A stretch of DNA of 64,000 bases from Owenia fusiformis (taxonomy: Eukaryota > Annelida > Polychaeta > Sabellida > Oweniidae), in contig CAIIXF020000009.1 in NCBI GenBank assembly GCA_903813345.2, forward strand, positions 29,548,740 to 29,612,739. Direction: 5' to 3'. A program made the position numbers and the translations under genes. Of this stretch, positions 52,601 through 56,919 are shown piece by piece (the stretch's first letter is position 1; every line of letters begins with the position of its first letter). A model generated the notes under the pieces. It saw only the letters and a program-made list of their open reading frames with translations. It ran no database searches and had not been told where the DNA came from.

Positions 52601-53486
52601 ACTAGGAAGTATTGTGGTGAAATGTCATCATCACGTAGGCTTATTAAGTTACTACCAGTTATTTTGTATCAAATAAAAGGATGAAGAGAAAGCCCAAACT
52701 GAAAGGTTTTGTCCCATTTTGCCTTAACTTGCCTTGTCTACTTCAAGATTCTGGCTTCAGAACTGAAAAATTAAATGATATAATAGTAACTTTTTAAAGT
52801 ATGTAATAAACTCAAATTATCTTCATATTTCGCAAAATCATTTTCATAGCTGATCCCTTGTCAATGTATTTCCTAGCTGTGGCCCACATCTTGAAGAAGA
52901 CTTGGATGGCTTTGGAATAAACAACTCAGTTTACCTTAATTTTTGCATTGTATTACACACTTGTACTTTGTCACTTTGTTGATAGCTGATCTTAACATTT
53001 CCTAGTTTAGACCCACCTTAGACCATTAAGGTAGGTACAGGGTTGGAACCATTTGCTCACAACACCAATATGCAATTTAAGTAAATATTCTATCCAGCGT
53101 ACCTTAATTGGAAATTAGCTCCCAGTTGTTGTCTGAGGCTGCACTTGTGTTAAATGATATATTATAACATATGATGAATGATGTGACATGGAAAGTATTT
53201 TCAAAAATTCTTCCCCCCCCCTTCCCTTGTCGATTTGTAATTCTTCCCCTGTAATATCAAAAAGTGAAGATGTCTGATAAACTAAATCTCCTTAGTTAAC
53301 ATGCGAGTAAAATGCTGGACATAATTCCATGGGTAACTACCTCCATGGCCAACTATAATAATTATTTTAAAAAAAAATAATGTTACCTTTATCCAAAGTC
53401 TCGACATCCAGTTTGGTACCTGAGAGGGATTTCTTCAGGGTCATGTTGTTGTTTATGTTTACTCGCTGAGAACCGTGGCCAGCCAT
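7272..53486 (-). CDS. PLCD: Phosphoinositide phospholipase C, delta type (18 coding exons)
   Basis: Cleaves PtdIns(4,5)P2 to diacylglycerol and IP3 at membranes in a calcium-dependent way. Joining 18 exons gives 2,628 bp and 875 residues, with every splice phase agreeing. Order: PH domain (about 40-165), EF-hands (170-305; canonical loop [12 protein letters not shown] at 181-192), X box (about 318-475), acidic linker ([11 protein letters not shown]), Y box (about 545-640), C2 (about 660-790), then a basic tail of about 85 residues. Catalytic His346, Asn347, Glu376, Asp378, His391 and Glu425, plus Lys473, Lys475, Ser550, Arg577 and Tyr579, keep the spacing known for PLC-delta1. The acidic linker and C2 favour delta over eta or zeta; the paralogue (1, 3 or 4) is not decided. 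Introns 13 and 15 contain other genes on the opposite strand. Confidence 0.95.
7690..7920. mobile_element. Non-autonomous TIR element (MITE), about 230 bp
   Basis: The left end agggtgtcaaataaat is matched in reverse complement by the right end atttatttgacatcct. No coding content. The interior shares blocks with 3970-4160, so it belongs to a family with several copies. Confidence 0.7.
9649..10613 (+). mobile_element. Tc1/mariner-type transposon with decayed transposase
   Basis: A 965-bp element flanked by TA on both sides. Its inverted repeats are about 180 bp: the left arm starts cagggtgacccaaaaaaatg and the right arm ends with its reverse complement. The interior codes pieces of an IS630/Tc1/mariner transposase: FSDES, then [12 protein letters not shown], then [11 protein letters not shown], then [15 protein letters not shown]. 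Stops (for example TAG before KDGATPH) show it is dead. I count 41 residues between the second Asp and the Asp of SDFY, which would fit the DD41D group; this is inference. Confidence 0.88.
10815..10950. mobile_element. Short MITE with imperfect TIRs
   Basis: aacctgtatatccaaacacc near the left end is mirrored by ggtgtttggattagactggtt near the right end. The interior is non-coding and about 90 bp long. Family not recognised. Confidence 0.5.
14260..14440. mobile_element. MITE with tacagtaaaac ends
   Basis: Ends tacagtaaaacctgt and acaagttttactgta are inverted repeats. The interior carries three direct repeats of agtgaacacct (about 14278-14323) and a reverse copy, gatgttcacta. Similar short elements are common in invertebrate genomes. 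Confidence 0.7.
14822..14971 (-). CDS. PLCD: PLC exon 17 (C2 domain)
   Basis: Encodes [20 protein letters not shown], then [20 protein letters not shown], a textbook PLC C2 segment. Acceptor ctttag, donor gtagat. The ORF on the plus strand here is a shadow. Confidence 0.95.
15146..15281 (-). CDS. PLCD: PLC exon 16 (C2 domain start)
   Basis: Encodes [20 protein letters not shown], then [20 protein letters not shown]. The C2 strand DPYVKIEI carries an Asp of the calcium site. Acceptor tttttcag, donor gtaatg. Confidence 0.95.
15282..15770. other. PLC intron 15, upstream flank of the nested sulfotransferase
   Basis: No coding content seen. It must contain the promoter and 5' UTR of the sulfotransferase on the plus strand, but no clear TATA box or initiator can be named. 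Confidence 0.4.
15771..16653 (+). CDS. 2-O-sulfotransferase (uronyl/heparan type), exon 1
   Basis: Golgi type II membrane enzyme that would move sulfate from PAPS to the 2-O position of uronic acid in glycosaminoglycans (Sulfotransfer_2 family). A short cytosolic end, a signal anchor at about residues 12-26, and a polar stem precede the catalytic domain. The PAPS 5' phosphosulfate loop MPKCGSGT (108-115) resembles uronyl 2-sulfotransferase more than heparan 2-O-sulfotransferase. GHLRFLDF (172-179) holds the probable catalytic His. [11 protein letters not shown] (192-202) is the 3' phosphate site. The frame runs past the donor gtaaac at 16654 to a stop, but family sequence shows that splicing occurs there. 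Confidence 0.92.
16907..17172 (+). CDS. 2-O-sulfotransferase, exon 2
   Basis: Joins in phase 1 after tttcag and completes [15 protein letters not shown], the (V)GVTEE block of the family. It then encodes the C-terminal helices, including [16 protein letters not shown], and ends in TGA. Together the two exons give 382 residues, within the usual range for this family (about 356-406). Both exons lie inside PLC intron 15, antisense to PLC. Confidence 0.92.
17173..17499. other. Short gap between sulfotransferase stop and PLC exon 15
   Basis: The 3' UTR of the sulfotransferase must end here unless it overlaps PLC exon 15. No clear AATAAA seen. No coding content. Confidence 0.4.
17500..17684 (-). 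CDS. PLCD: PLC exon 15 (Y box end)
   Basis: Encodes [20 protein letters not shown], then [15 protein letters not shown], the last Y-box strands. Acceptor gttccag, donor gtaagt. The exon start plus about 150 bp of intron is tandemly duplicated upstream (17885-18065). Confidence 0.95.
17655..18065 (-). repeat. Tandem duplication of PLC exon 15 start and adjoining intron
   Basis: The plus-strand segment tcatccggggtctggtagtt ... attcttgcctcattcaaaaa (17658-17822) recurs at 17892-18064 with a few differences. The second copy again carries the pyrimidine tract, the cag and the first bases of exon 15, so two similar acceptors are present. Confidence 0.85.
18166..18345 (-). CDS. PLCD: PLC exon 14 (Y box)
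   Basis: Encodes [18 protein letters not shown], then [16 protein letters not shown] and [15 protein letters not shown]. Contains Ser550, Arg577 and Tyr579 of the substrate pocket. It is separated from exon 13 by a 13.5-kb intron that holds the UGT array. Confidence 0.96.
18346..19550. other. PLC intron 13, region before the UGT array
   Basis: No gene. A TIR element occupies 18529-18926; the rest is AT-rich. An ORF at 19357-19551 has no recognisable content. Confidence 0.5.
18529..18926. mobile_element. Non-autonomous element with atgtcaccac ends
   Basis: Left end atgtcaccacct; right end ggtggtgacat, its reverse complement. It contains a partly duplicated core, ttgaccttgagaaggtcatt, at about 18570 and 18716. 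Related atgtcacc or ggtgaca ends occur at about 2290-2410 and 52044-52106, so this is a dispersed family. Confidence 0.6.
19551..22193 (+). repeat. UGT duplication unit 1
   Basis: Tandem unit holding the intact UGT gene and about 0.74 kb upstream. The upstream sequence (tgatatcagtctgtgttttc ... tacaaggagcatg) recurs before the other two UGT copies (22724-24566 and 26386-27082). The 3' flank ending aagtccaatgtcatta recurs after them. The unit is cut at its right end by the LINE at 22198. Confidence 0.88.
20288..21880 (+). CDS. UGT: UDP-glycosyltransferase (intact copy)
   Basis: Family 1 glycosyltransferase that transfers a sugar from a UDP-sugar to small lipophilic acceptors in the ER. Intronless, 530 residues, full length for membrane UGTs. 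Signal peptide at about 1-20. The N-terminal acceptor domain has the catalytic-dyad Asp149 in FADE. The UGT signature starts at Trp355 (WIPQESL, then [19 protein letters not shown], then FFWDQPF). A C-terminal membrane helix lies at about 488-513, with basic tail KRKRD on the cytosolic side. Unusual: the position of the catalytic His (SHW or SHN in other UGTs) reads TSR, so Arg34 replaces it. Start chosen at the first ATG, followed by a good signal peptide and conserved in all three copies. Confidence 0.95.
   Translation: MDLIKKILVMIVWLKFTYSSRILLAPSDVGYTSRTRNILRTGRMFLQAGYKVTVMFSDRMEKQPLFIEAEGLDFDGEFMVLRYKMPVFDLTSVESTANQKWIDSMIYQPYATLLQIVSPVWEENLRHALADKDIWTKIASSKFDLIFADEVVFFSRVVSSYFDIPLILYNNWGPMSCDANFITRSSLAYVHSFVPPTYSDEMTFTERFMNVLEYWHIKWIWHGIYIKFNSICQEHGYGDACDNIQDAYKTISLYLMTRTDAVHYPAPYMPHVISTEGFFLDSKIKPLDSAYTDIIQKAGKNGIIVVSFGSMLRSLDDKMSEDFAKAFAAMPQTVIWSYEGPTPKGLGNNTIVNKWIPQESLMVHPSTKLFVTHCGVSATFQALHYALPTVGVPFFWDQPFYCHKLTHRLKSGKTVLLTEMTSEGLKNAMEEVISNRVYKDNANKAADIYHSQPIDPKKKLMYWVEYVIRHKGAKHLRSKGENELNIFQYFLLDIIALVICTLVVFGLLTVFVIKYIVRCAFHFRDKRKRD
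22198..22722 (-). mobile_element. LINE fragment at the junction of UGT units 1 and 2
   Basis: A 174-codon open frame with SDHCSIF, the last motif of AP-type LINE endonucleases, followed by the linker toward the reverse transcriptase ([26 protein letters not shown]). It is truncated at both ends. It sits exactly between the UGT repeat units and removes the end of unit 1. Confidence 0.85.
23120..24148. mobile_element. Compound foldback insertion upstream of UGT copy 2
   Basis: Absent from the same place in units 1 and 3 (ccagtctata joins tacataactgtac there). It contains strong hairpins: aatagtgactgcc (23127) with ggcagtcactatt (23282), gggaatatcctctacaatgt (23175) with its complement at about 23222-23247, ttattatatacccta (about 23299) with gggtatataataa (about 23820), and gtcactatgacgtgaaatat (24044) with its complement at about 24126-24145. 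No ORF of note. Confidence 0.75.
24567..25597 (+). pseudogene. UGT: UDP-glycosyltransferase copy 2, middle deleted and replaced by LINE
   Basis: The first 197 codons are nearly identical to the intact copy (through SFVPP). At 25158 the sequence switches to LINE DNA with a tcattcattcat edge and returns at 25518 to the last membrane helix and tail ([13 protein letters not shown], KDKRKRD). The lost part corresponds to 20880-21797 of the intact copy, about 918 bp, which includes the whole UDP-sugar binding domain. The remaining ORF would end after about 10 foreign residues (207 aa). It cannot be an active UGT. Confidence 0.93.
25158..25517 (-). mobile_element. LINE 3' end inside UGT copy 2
   Basis: The minus strand codes [20 protein letters not shown], then [20 protein letters not shown], the conserved C-terminal segment after the reverse transcriptase in several LINE clades. 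On the plus strand it begins with attcattcattcat, which is an (ATGA)n 3' tail on the LINE strand. It is heavily 5'-truncated. Confidence 0.9.
27083..29472 (+). pseudogene. UGT: UDP-glycosyltransferase copy 3, split by LINE insertion
   Basis: Codons 1-433 are nearly identical to the intact copy. Then an insert of about 794 bp begins at 28382 and the UGT sequence resumes at about 29178 (aagtaacagagtc) to the normal end KRKRD at 29472. Translation through the insert gives 444 residues ending in [11 protein letters not shown], without the C-terminal membrane helix. Asp in the sugar-binding WDQ of the signature is Asn here (WNQ). Arg34 replaces the catalytic His as in the other copies. It is most likely a pseudogene; a truncated product is possible. 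Confidence 0.9.
28382..29175 (-). mobile_element. LINE 3' end inserted in UGT copy 3
   Basis: Oriented minus: the plus-strand left edge is a T-run then tttatttatttatt, the A-rich tail of the LINE. The minus strand codes the region after the reverse transcriptase with [17 protein letters not shown], then a zinc-knuckle-like [19 protein letters not shown]. 5'-truncated. The codon pattern is intact, so the insertion is recent. Confidence 0.9.
29473..31805. other. UGT unit 3 flank and rest of PLC intron 13
   Basis: The unit 3 flank reaches about 30240. From 31205 to 31705 a possible TIR element has gtccctgggacgca near the left and cccagggacgcact near the right. No gene. The ORF at 30979-31170 is not recognisable. 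Confidence 0.5.
31806..32013 (-). CDS. PLCD: PLC exon 13 (acidic X-Y linker and Y box start)
   Basis: Begins [20 protein letters not shown]. The acidic linker is autoinhibitory in the family. It continues [20 protein letters not shown] into the Y box and contains Lys475. Acceptor ctccag, donor gtaagt. Confidence 0.95.
32014..33826. other. PLC intron 12, no feature
   Basis: AT-rich sequence with no gene or clear repeat recognised. The ORFs at 31856-32141 and 33694-33882 are shadows of exons 13 and 12. Confidence 0.5.
33827..33909 (-). CDS. PLCD: PLC exon 12 (X box end)
   Basis: Encodes [20 protein letters not shown], then LKGKILIK, with Lys473 that contacts the 4/5-phosphates. Acceptor gtttag, donor gtacat. 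Confidence 0.94.
33910..34561. other. PLC intron 11, no feature
   Basis: Unique AT-rich sequence; nothing recognised. Confidence 0.5.
34562..34647 (-). CDS. PLCD: PLC exon 11 (X box, Glu425)
   Basis: Encodes (H)[20 protein letters not shown], then RHMIEIFG. Glu425 is the calcium ligand. Acceptor ttttag, donor gttagg, which is weak but fits the phase and the family sequence. Confidence 0.94.
34648..36946. other. PLC intron 10, contains a minisatellite
   Basis: Apart from the 125-bp tandem repeat (35252-35752), no feature recognised. The ORFs in the repeat arise because the period and phase keep one frame open. Confidence 0.55.
35252..35752. repeat. Tandem repeat, 125-bp unit, four copies
   Basis: ccaggacaagccaggaatg begins at 35258, 35383, 35508 and 35633, exactly 125 bp apart. 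Units are over 90 percent alike by eye, so the array is young or homogenised. The first unit is the most diverged at its start. Confidence 0.95.
36947..37067 (-). CDS. PLCD: PLC exon 10 (X box, Asp378 and His391)
   Basis: Encodes [20 protein letters not shown], then [12 protein letters not shown] and YAFKAS. Contains Asp378 and the second catalytic His391. Acceptor ttgtag, donor gtaagt. A partial tandem duplication of the intron next to this exon (37084-37215) was later hit by two insertions. Confidence 0.96.
37084..37215. repeat. First copy of a split tandem duplication
   Basis: The block acatcaattgatatagtaat ... gataaaatattcataag recurs in pieces: acatcaattgatatagtaa at 37208, ataaaatatttcaatg at 39121, and ttgactgtattgataaaata at 43007. 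The second copy was therefore interrupted twice, by the insertions at 37229-39121 and 39133-43006. Confidence 0.8.
37325..37510. repeat. Microsatellite, (aggata)-like
   Basis: Imperfect repeats of aggata, aggaag and aatag on the plus strand. Low complexity, non-coding. Confidence 0.9.
38455..38555. repeat. (tggacct)-like microsatellite
   Basis: Degenerate run of tggacct, tggact and tagact words. The minus-strand ORF rich in Arg, Ser and Pro at 38359-38562 is produced by this repeat and is not a gene. Confidence 0.8.
39133..43006. mobile_element. Large TIR element (3.9 kb) without a recognisable ORF
   Basis: Ends caatggcttaaaacgtcg (left) and cgttttactccattg (right) are inverted repeats. About 50 bp inside, ggcgcatcccctattatcgc with cccaacttcagtcaa is matched by the reverse complement of gaacttgggcgataatagag and catgcgccatct at 42939-42981. 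TIRs are about 90-100 bp. The interior is AT-rich and contains a gcggatccagggaggggg fragment at 39578. It sits in the second copy of a tandem duplication, which shows the empty site. Confidence 0.75.
43248..43333 (-). CDS. PLCD: PLC exon 9 (X box)
   Basis: Encodes [20 protein letters not shown], then LQKGCRCVE, ending in Glu376, a calcium and catalytic residue. Acceptor actacag, donor gtaagt. Confidence 0.95.
43334..43773. other. PLC intron 8, no feature
   Basis: Unique AT-rich sequence; nothing recognised. Confidence 0.45.
43774..43891 (-). CDS. PLCD: PLC exon 8 (X box start, catalytic His346)
   Basis: Encodes [20 protein letters not shown], then [21 protein letters not shown]346 and N347 are the first catalytic His and a calcium ligand. 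Acceptor ttattacag, donor gtaagc. Its acceptor and first 48 bp or so are repeated about 11 more times upstream (see the array at 43880-44640). Confidence 0.95.
43880..44640 (-). repeat. Tandem array of PLC exon 8 acceptor plus exon start (about 12 units of 65-70 bp)
   Basis: The block cctgaatcctg recurs at about 43884, 43950, 44016, 44081, 44151, 44216, 44282, 44348, 44414, 44479 and 44549, with a cccgaatcctg variant at 44615. On the minus strand each unit is a 3' splice site (ttacttttattacag) followed by a copy of the first part of exon 8, coding [20 protein letters not shown] peptide. The last unit is the real exon. Most units are 66 bp, a multiple of three, and the minus-strand frame stays open from 44651 into the exon. 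No unit carries a splice donor. Confidence 0.93.
44801..44894 (-). CDS. PLCD: PLC exon 7 (EF-hand end)
   Basis: Encodes [20 protein letters not shown], ending [10 protein letters not shown]. Acceptor ctctgcag, donor gtgagt. It matches the helix that leads into the X box. Confidence 0.93.
44895..46382. other. PLC intron 6, filled by a TIR transposon
   Basis: Apart from the transposon at 45122-46238, only short AT-rich flanks. Confidence 0.6.
45122..46238 (-). mobile_element. Tc1/mariner-type transposon with TIRs of about 345 bp
   Basis: Flanked by TA at both ends. The left end cagggtgggccaaaaaaaac is matched by the reverse complement at the right. Matching continues inward to about 45460 and back from about 45890 (for example ggaggccgggtcactattta with taaataccgacccggcctcc). 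The middle, read on the minus strand, retains transposase pieces such as [20 protein letters not shown] (second catalytic Asp region) with stops. Non-functional. Confidence 0.85.
46383..46571 (-). CDS. PLCD: PLC exon 6 (EF-hand lobe)
   Basis: Encodes [20 protein letters not shown], then [19 protein letters not shown] and ending YEFFKVEQE. The second EF loop is non-canonical (longer, mixed charge). Acceptor ttttcag, donor gtctgt. Confidence 0.94.
46572..47026. other. PLC intron 5, no feature
   Basis: Contains a run of G at about 46706; nothing else recognised. Confidence 0.45.
47027..47156 (-). CDS. PLCD: PLC exon 5 (first EF-hand)
   Basis: Encodes [19 protein letters not shown], then [12 protein letters not shown], a canonical EF-hand with loop Asp181, Asp183, Ser185, Gly186 and Glu192. 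Acceptor ccaag, donor gtaagt. Confidence 0.94.
47359..47510 (-). CDS. PLCD: PLC exon 4 (PH domain end)
   Basis: Begins [19 protein letters not shown] and contains the PH helix segment [18 protein letters not shown]. Acceptor attacag at 47511-47516. Copies of this exon's first bases with an acceptor lie just upstream (47520-47600). Confidence 0.92.
47520..47600 (-). repeat. Degenerate copies of PLC exon 4 start with splice acceptors
   Basis: On the minus strand, gttaatacag then GAGACCCAATGTTTC (about 47590) and tatagcag then GAGGAACAATG (about 47557) resemble the true site attacag then GAGGACCAATGTTTC (47510). A further copy at 47527 lacks a clear AG. A weak relative lies at about 47705-47775. 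Read-through would shift frame. Confidence 0.75.
47601..48338. other. Rest of PLC intron 3
   Basis: AT-rich, with an (atatt)n run at about 48285-48320. No gene recognised. Confidence 0.45.
48339..48421 (-). CDS. PLCD: PLC exon 3 (PH domain)
   Basis: Encodes (V)[19 protein letters not shown] and on to ENLGLK, the PH segment aligned with the IEDIQEVRMGH block of PLC-delta. Phases 1 to 0 agree with both neighbours; donor gtatgt. Confidence 0.92.
48422..49180. other. PLC intron 2, no feature
   Basis: No recognised element. The plus-strand ORF at 48925-49146 has no family signature. Confidence 0.45.
49181..49357 (-). CDS. PLCD: PLC exon 2 (PH domain start)
   Basis: Acceptor tttcag, donor gtatgc. 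Encodes [16 protein letters not shown], then [11 protein letters not shown]. These are the first PH strands; the basic residues sit where PLC-delta1 binds inositol phosphate headgroups, but the matching Trp is absent. Confidence 0.93.
50490..50615. repeat. Hairpin-forming repeat
   Basis: gatcacccatgcagatggag with cctgtgagaaa (about 50491-50524) is matched in reverse complement by tttctcacaggctccgtctg and catagggtgatgat (50575-50607). The loop is about 50 bp. Probably a small foldback element. Confidence 0.7.
50767..51850. mobile_element. Inverted-repeat element interrupted by a LINE
   Basis: gtctgataggaaactaaaaa at the left is mirrored by tttagtttcctattagacaa at the right. Next to these ends, a G tract (50797) then tcaaagcc pairs loosely with the ggaggggagggtcaaactca side at 51800. 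The LINE at 50835-51667 is inserted inside. Confidence 0.75.
50835..51667 (-). mobile_element. 5'-truncated LINE with 11-bp target site duplication
   Basis: Flanked by ctatccgatgt at 50824-50834 and 51668-51678. The minus strand carries a 211-codon frame: [20 protein letters not shown], then [20 protein letters not shown], then a zinc-knuckle-like [17 protein letters not shown]. This is the region after the reverse transcriptase of Jockey/RTE-like LINEs. The open frame and clean duplication suggest a recent insertion. Confidence 0.9.
53387..53486 (-). CDS. PLCD: PLC exon 1 (start [14 protein letters not shown])
   Basis: ATG at 53486. Encodes 33 residues plus one base, ending LDVETLDK, then donor gtaac. 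It leads into the PH domain. There is no nearby in-frame extension and no acceptor, so this is taken as a first coding exon. Confidence 0.8.
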
Positions 53487-54159
53487 TTTGAGGAGTTATT
53501 AAATTGTTGTATGTTGTAATTCCCAGTAAATGTCACATTAACACATGTTCTATTGCAATGACTTTAAGTACAATATAAAAATGTTTGATAGCCTTTATTT
53601 CTAATACCTCTCTTTCTAAATGTAAACATTTATTCTACCAAGAACATACGACGACGTACGTGCTGTGCAAAGTATTACTACAAACACATCTAAGACTAAG
53701 TTGCAAACGCAAGAGCCTGTCCACAGTAATCATATCTCTTATTTACATTGGCAAGCAAAGTGTGTGTTCCCATATTCCCCTTACCGGCATTGGTAATCAA
53801 TTAATAAGTAACTAATTAATTCTCCAAAAAGCTTAATGTGCAAACATTAGCTGCTTTGAAATATCACTTGATTTGTGTGTATTCAATCAACTTAATTGCT
53901 TCGATTACTTTTCAATCTGATTTTATATAAATTCAAAATAATTTATCCTTCACAATTTTATTGGAGAGTGCGTTGGCCAATCACTAATCAGGAGTGGACT
54001 TTAACCAAATAGTAGTCATGTTCTAAGAGGAGGAGTGAGATATGACAATACTCAACTTATTTACATTCTACAATAAAGTATCATCCTATGAATTGGACGA
54101 TGGGTAAATAAACAAATATACAATGTGCATATTCTTTACATGTATTTATTGTTTACTTT

Positions 54160-54597
54160 GACCTGTGATTGGTCACATAAACTTGTGATTGATTTAGCAA
54201 TTATTGTTCAACTTAACCAAAAAAGAGACAAAATTGCAAAGAACCTAGAAAACAATGTTTCTGACAAATCAATCAATTGACATGTGATTTGTCATATTAA
54301 CTTGTGATTCATTTAAGTCGTATTGTTCAACTTAACCTATAAGAGACAAAATTGCATCGATTGACATGTGATTTGTCATATTACTTGTGATTCATTTAAG
54401 TTGTATTGTTCAACTTAACCTATAAGAGACAAAATTGCAAAGAACCTAGAAAACAATGTTTTTGACAAATCAATCGATTGACATGTGATTTGTCATATTA
54501 ACTTGTGATTCATTTAAGTCGTATTGTTCAACTTAACCTATAAGAGACAAAGCTGCAAAGAATCTAGAAAACAATGTTTCTGACGAATCAATTAATG
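54160..54597. repeat. Tandem repeat, unit about 118-124 bp
   Basis: The block attgacatgtgatttgtcat ... gtattgttcaacttaaccta ... gaacctagaaaacaatgttt repeats from about 54160. One unit (54278-54355) is shortened to about 80 bp. The first unit is the most diverged. Confidence 0.88.
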
Positions 54598-54989
54598 GTG
54601 GGACCTAAATTGAAAATTTGTGCAATCTGCCACATGCCCCAGCATGTGATAGATTTTAATGAAATGTTCTGGTTTCCCAGAATGCAACCAAAGATCACTT
54701 AGCCAGAATAAATTAAGAACTCACCCAATAAAGTCATGGAAAACAATACTTATTTAAAATATTTCAACATCAAATAGTATTCTGAAACATCATTCGGAAT
54801 GGAGGTTAAACTGAAATGTGATTAATAAGTACTGTCTCTCTCTGTCTTTTCAGGGACCTAATTACATATACAACCATTTTCATATGTGTCTCTCACATAT
54901 ACAAAAATTATTTGCCACTTCTCGTTTGATTCATATATATAAATACAACAAAGGGGACAACTAATACATAAATGACCATAACACCACAT

Positions 54990-55215
54990 ATTGCATACTA
55001 GTTTCCTTAAAAACGTGTAGCTTGACCTCAATATATTGACCTGATGACTTAGATCTTTCATACATTTACAAACTAGTTTCCTTAAAAACGTGTAGCTTGA
55101 CCTCAATATATTGACCTGATGACTTAGATCTTTCATACATTTACATACTAGTTTCCTTAAAAGTGTGTATCTTGACTTAAATATATTGACCTGATGGCTT
55201 AGATCTTTGATACAA
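54990..55215. repeat. Tandem repeat, 76-bp unit, three copies
   Basis: actagtttccttaaaaacgt followed by gtagcttgacctcaatatat occurs three times (about 54996, 55072 and 55146); the last copy is diverged. It gives a minus-strand ORF with two identical peptide repeats, which is not a gene. Confidence 0.92.
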
Positions 55216-56129
55216 ATCCCTGGGAAGTTTTCCCTTGAAAAACAAATATCAAGAATAACATATTAGAGAGCAATTTTCTATAACTTTTTGAGCAACTTTG
55301 ATCATTCTTAATCATAAAATATTTCTAAAACTAAAGATAGTTTGAAGATATTATAACAAATCCTCATGTCAATACTTCTAACATTTCTGCAGTGTACTAG
55401 AACTGAGAGGTGTACAAATTAAACAATGCTCAATGTCATTTAATCTGAAAACATAATTACAATCTAGAAATCAATATGTCATACTGGAAGGCTGGAGGTT
55501 ACAAGACTGCATATCCTAGAACAGGGGAGGAACATTACTAATACTCGTAGCTCGTAACCCTAATATCACTTAATACTGCAAAACTGGTTTCTACAAAATT
55601 AGGAATTTAAAGCTCCATTTGATTCTGAGTCTCTTTACATAAAACCGAGTTCAGGCATATTTCTTTTTCTCTCCTATCAAAGTTAAAAATATACTGATTC
55701 TAACTAAATACAACACATTCTTTCTGACTAAGGTCAACCCTAAATAAATGGTACAACCCCTTACATTGAAAAGATAAGACATCACAAAGCTTTACATTAT
55801 ATTAGGCAAAGTGGTTGATTTCCATGAGGAGTTAGGTCCCAAGCAGACATACAATTAGACATCACTTTTAGGTAAATCTGCCCATCTGGGATATCGGTAT
55901 AACTGGTATTACAGTTTAATGCACTTGTGAGTCTAGTGTTTGGGAAATTTAATAAATACATGTATAATGTATTTTAGCAGTATTAAAGGAAGAATGGAAA
56001 GAGATGAGTTAAAGTAAGTTTTGAAACTTGTCACTATTTTTTGTTCTCCTAATTCTAATTCTATGACGTGCCCATTTTCTGCACATTGTAGTTCAATAAG
56101 TCACATTACACATTGGAAACAGTCATCCA

Positions 56130-56605
56130 TATTTCGAGGCTTTCGACGATGAACTCTGATTGGATCAGTGAGTTCAGAGATTTATTGTAAATTGAGAGTG
56201 ATGATGAAGCTCTCTTTTTGTTCATTGAACAAATGCAAGGAGTACATAAGAAATGGCATGCCCTTTAATCTTCTACATACCCTGTGCACAGAGTCTAGTA
56301 TAGACTATTATTACAGTTTAGCAGTCCTGCACCCACGACTGATGCTCGTGACAGCTTGGGTCGTAAATCATTTCAAACCTACCGCACTGACCTATTCTCA
56401 ACCAATCAGCGAGCTAGAAGGAACAAGTGCTAAATGCATGCACAATAATTATGCGATTATGTCAGAGAAAATGACCATATAGAAAGTCGTCCTTATTTCG
56501 ATGACAAACTCTGATTTGGGCGGTGAGTTCAGAGATTTATTGAAAACTGAAAGAGTGAAGACGAAGCTCTCTTTGAGAAGCAAAGTCAAACAAATGCAAA
56601 GGGTA
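56130..56605. repeat. Two copies of a dispersed repeat
   Basis: atgaactctgattggatcag ... gatgaagctctcttt (56150-56220) resembles gacaaactctgatttgggcg ... gacgaagctctcttt (56501-56576). Both include gtgagttcagagatttattg. Non-coding. Confidence 0.7.
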
Positions 56606-56879
56606 TCTTCTACAGTAGATACTATAATGAAGATTTCTATATTATACCTCAACATTTCAGAGAATGCATTTGTTATACTATGTTTCTTGCATTTGTGATG
56701 TTAAAAAGAATCCTATTTTTCCAGTACAAATATTAAAGTATATTTTAGCAGAAGAGAATCCATTGTAGGAATAGTTTTTTGAAGAGAACATTAAATTCAA
56801 AATAGATAAAAAAGGTCTCCAATAGGAATCTTAATAATATCAAAATCTTATTAAAACAACTCTTCAAACAAAGTCTTAC

Positions 56880-56919
56880 CTTCTTCCTCAGCAGCACCAG
56901 ATAGCTCCTCGACTTTCAT
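56880..56919 (-). CDS. PLCD: Alternative first coding exon of PLC
   Basis: Encodes MKVEELSGAAEEE plus one base, followed on the minus strand by a good donor (gtaagact). It ends in phase 1, exactly as exon 1 at 53387-53486 does, so either can splice to exon 2 at 49357. The other exon has its own ATG and no acceptor just before it, which suggests two promoters giving different N-termini before the PH domain. No transcript is available to confirm this. Confidence 0.6.

Larger units (their letters stand above)
49358..53386. other. PLC intron 1, with foldback and nested LINE
   Basis: Contains the hairpin at 50490-50615 and the composite element at 50767-51850. Poly-C tracts at 52208 and 53214. 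A small ggtgacatt-type repeat is visible at about 52044-52106. No exon recognised. Confidence 0.55.
53487..56879. other. Region between the two PLC first exons
   Basis: Holds two minisatellites (54160-54597 and 54990-55215) and a dispersed repeat (about 56130-56235, copy at 56490-56605). No gene recognised. The promoter for the MAGHG exon 1 should lie just above 53486, but no element can be named. Confidence 0.5.

Noticed and set aside
54858..55136. Minus-strand ORF with duplicated peptide
   Set aside because: Comes from the 76-bp tandem repeat.
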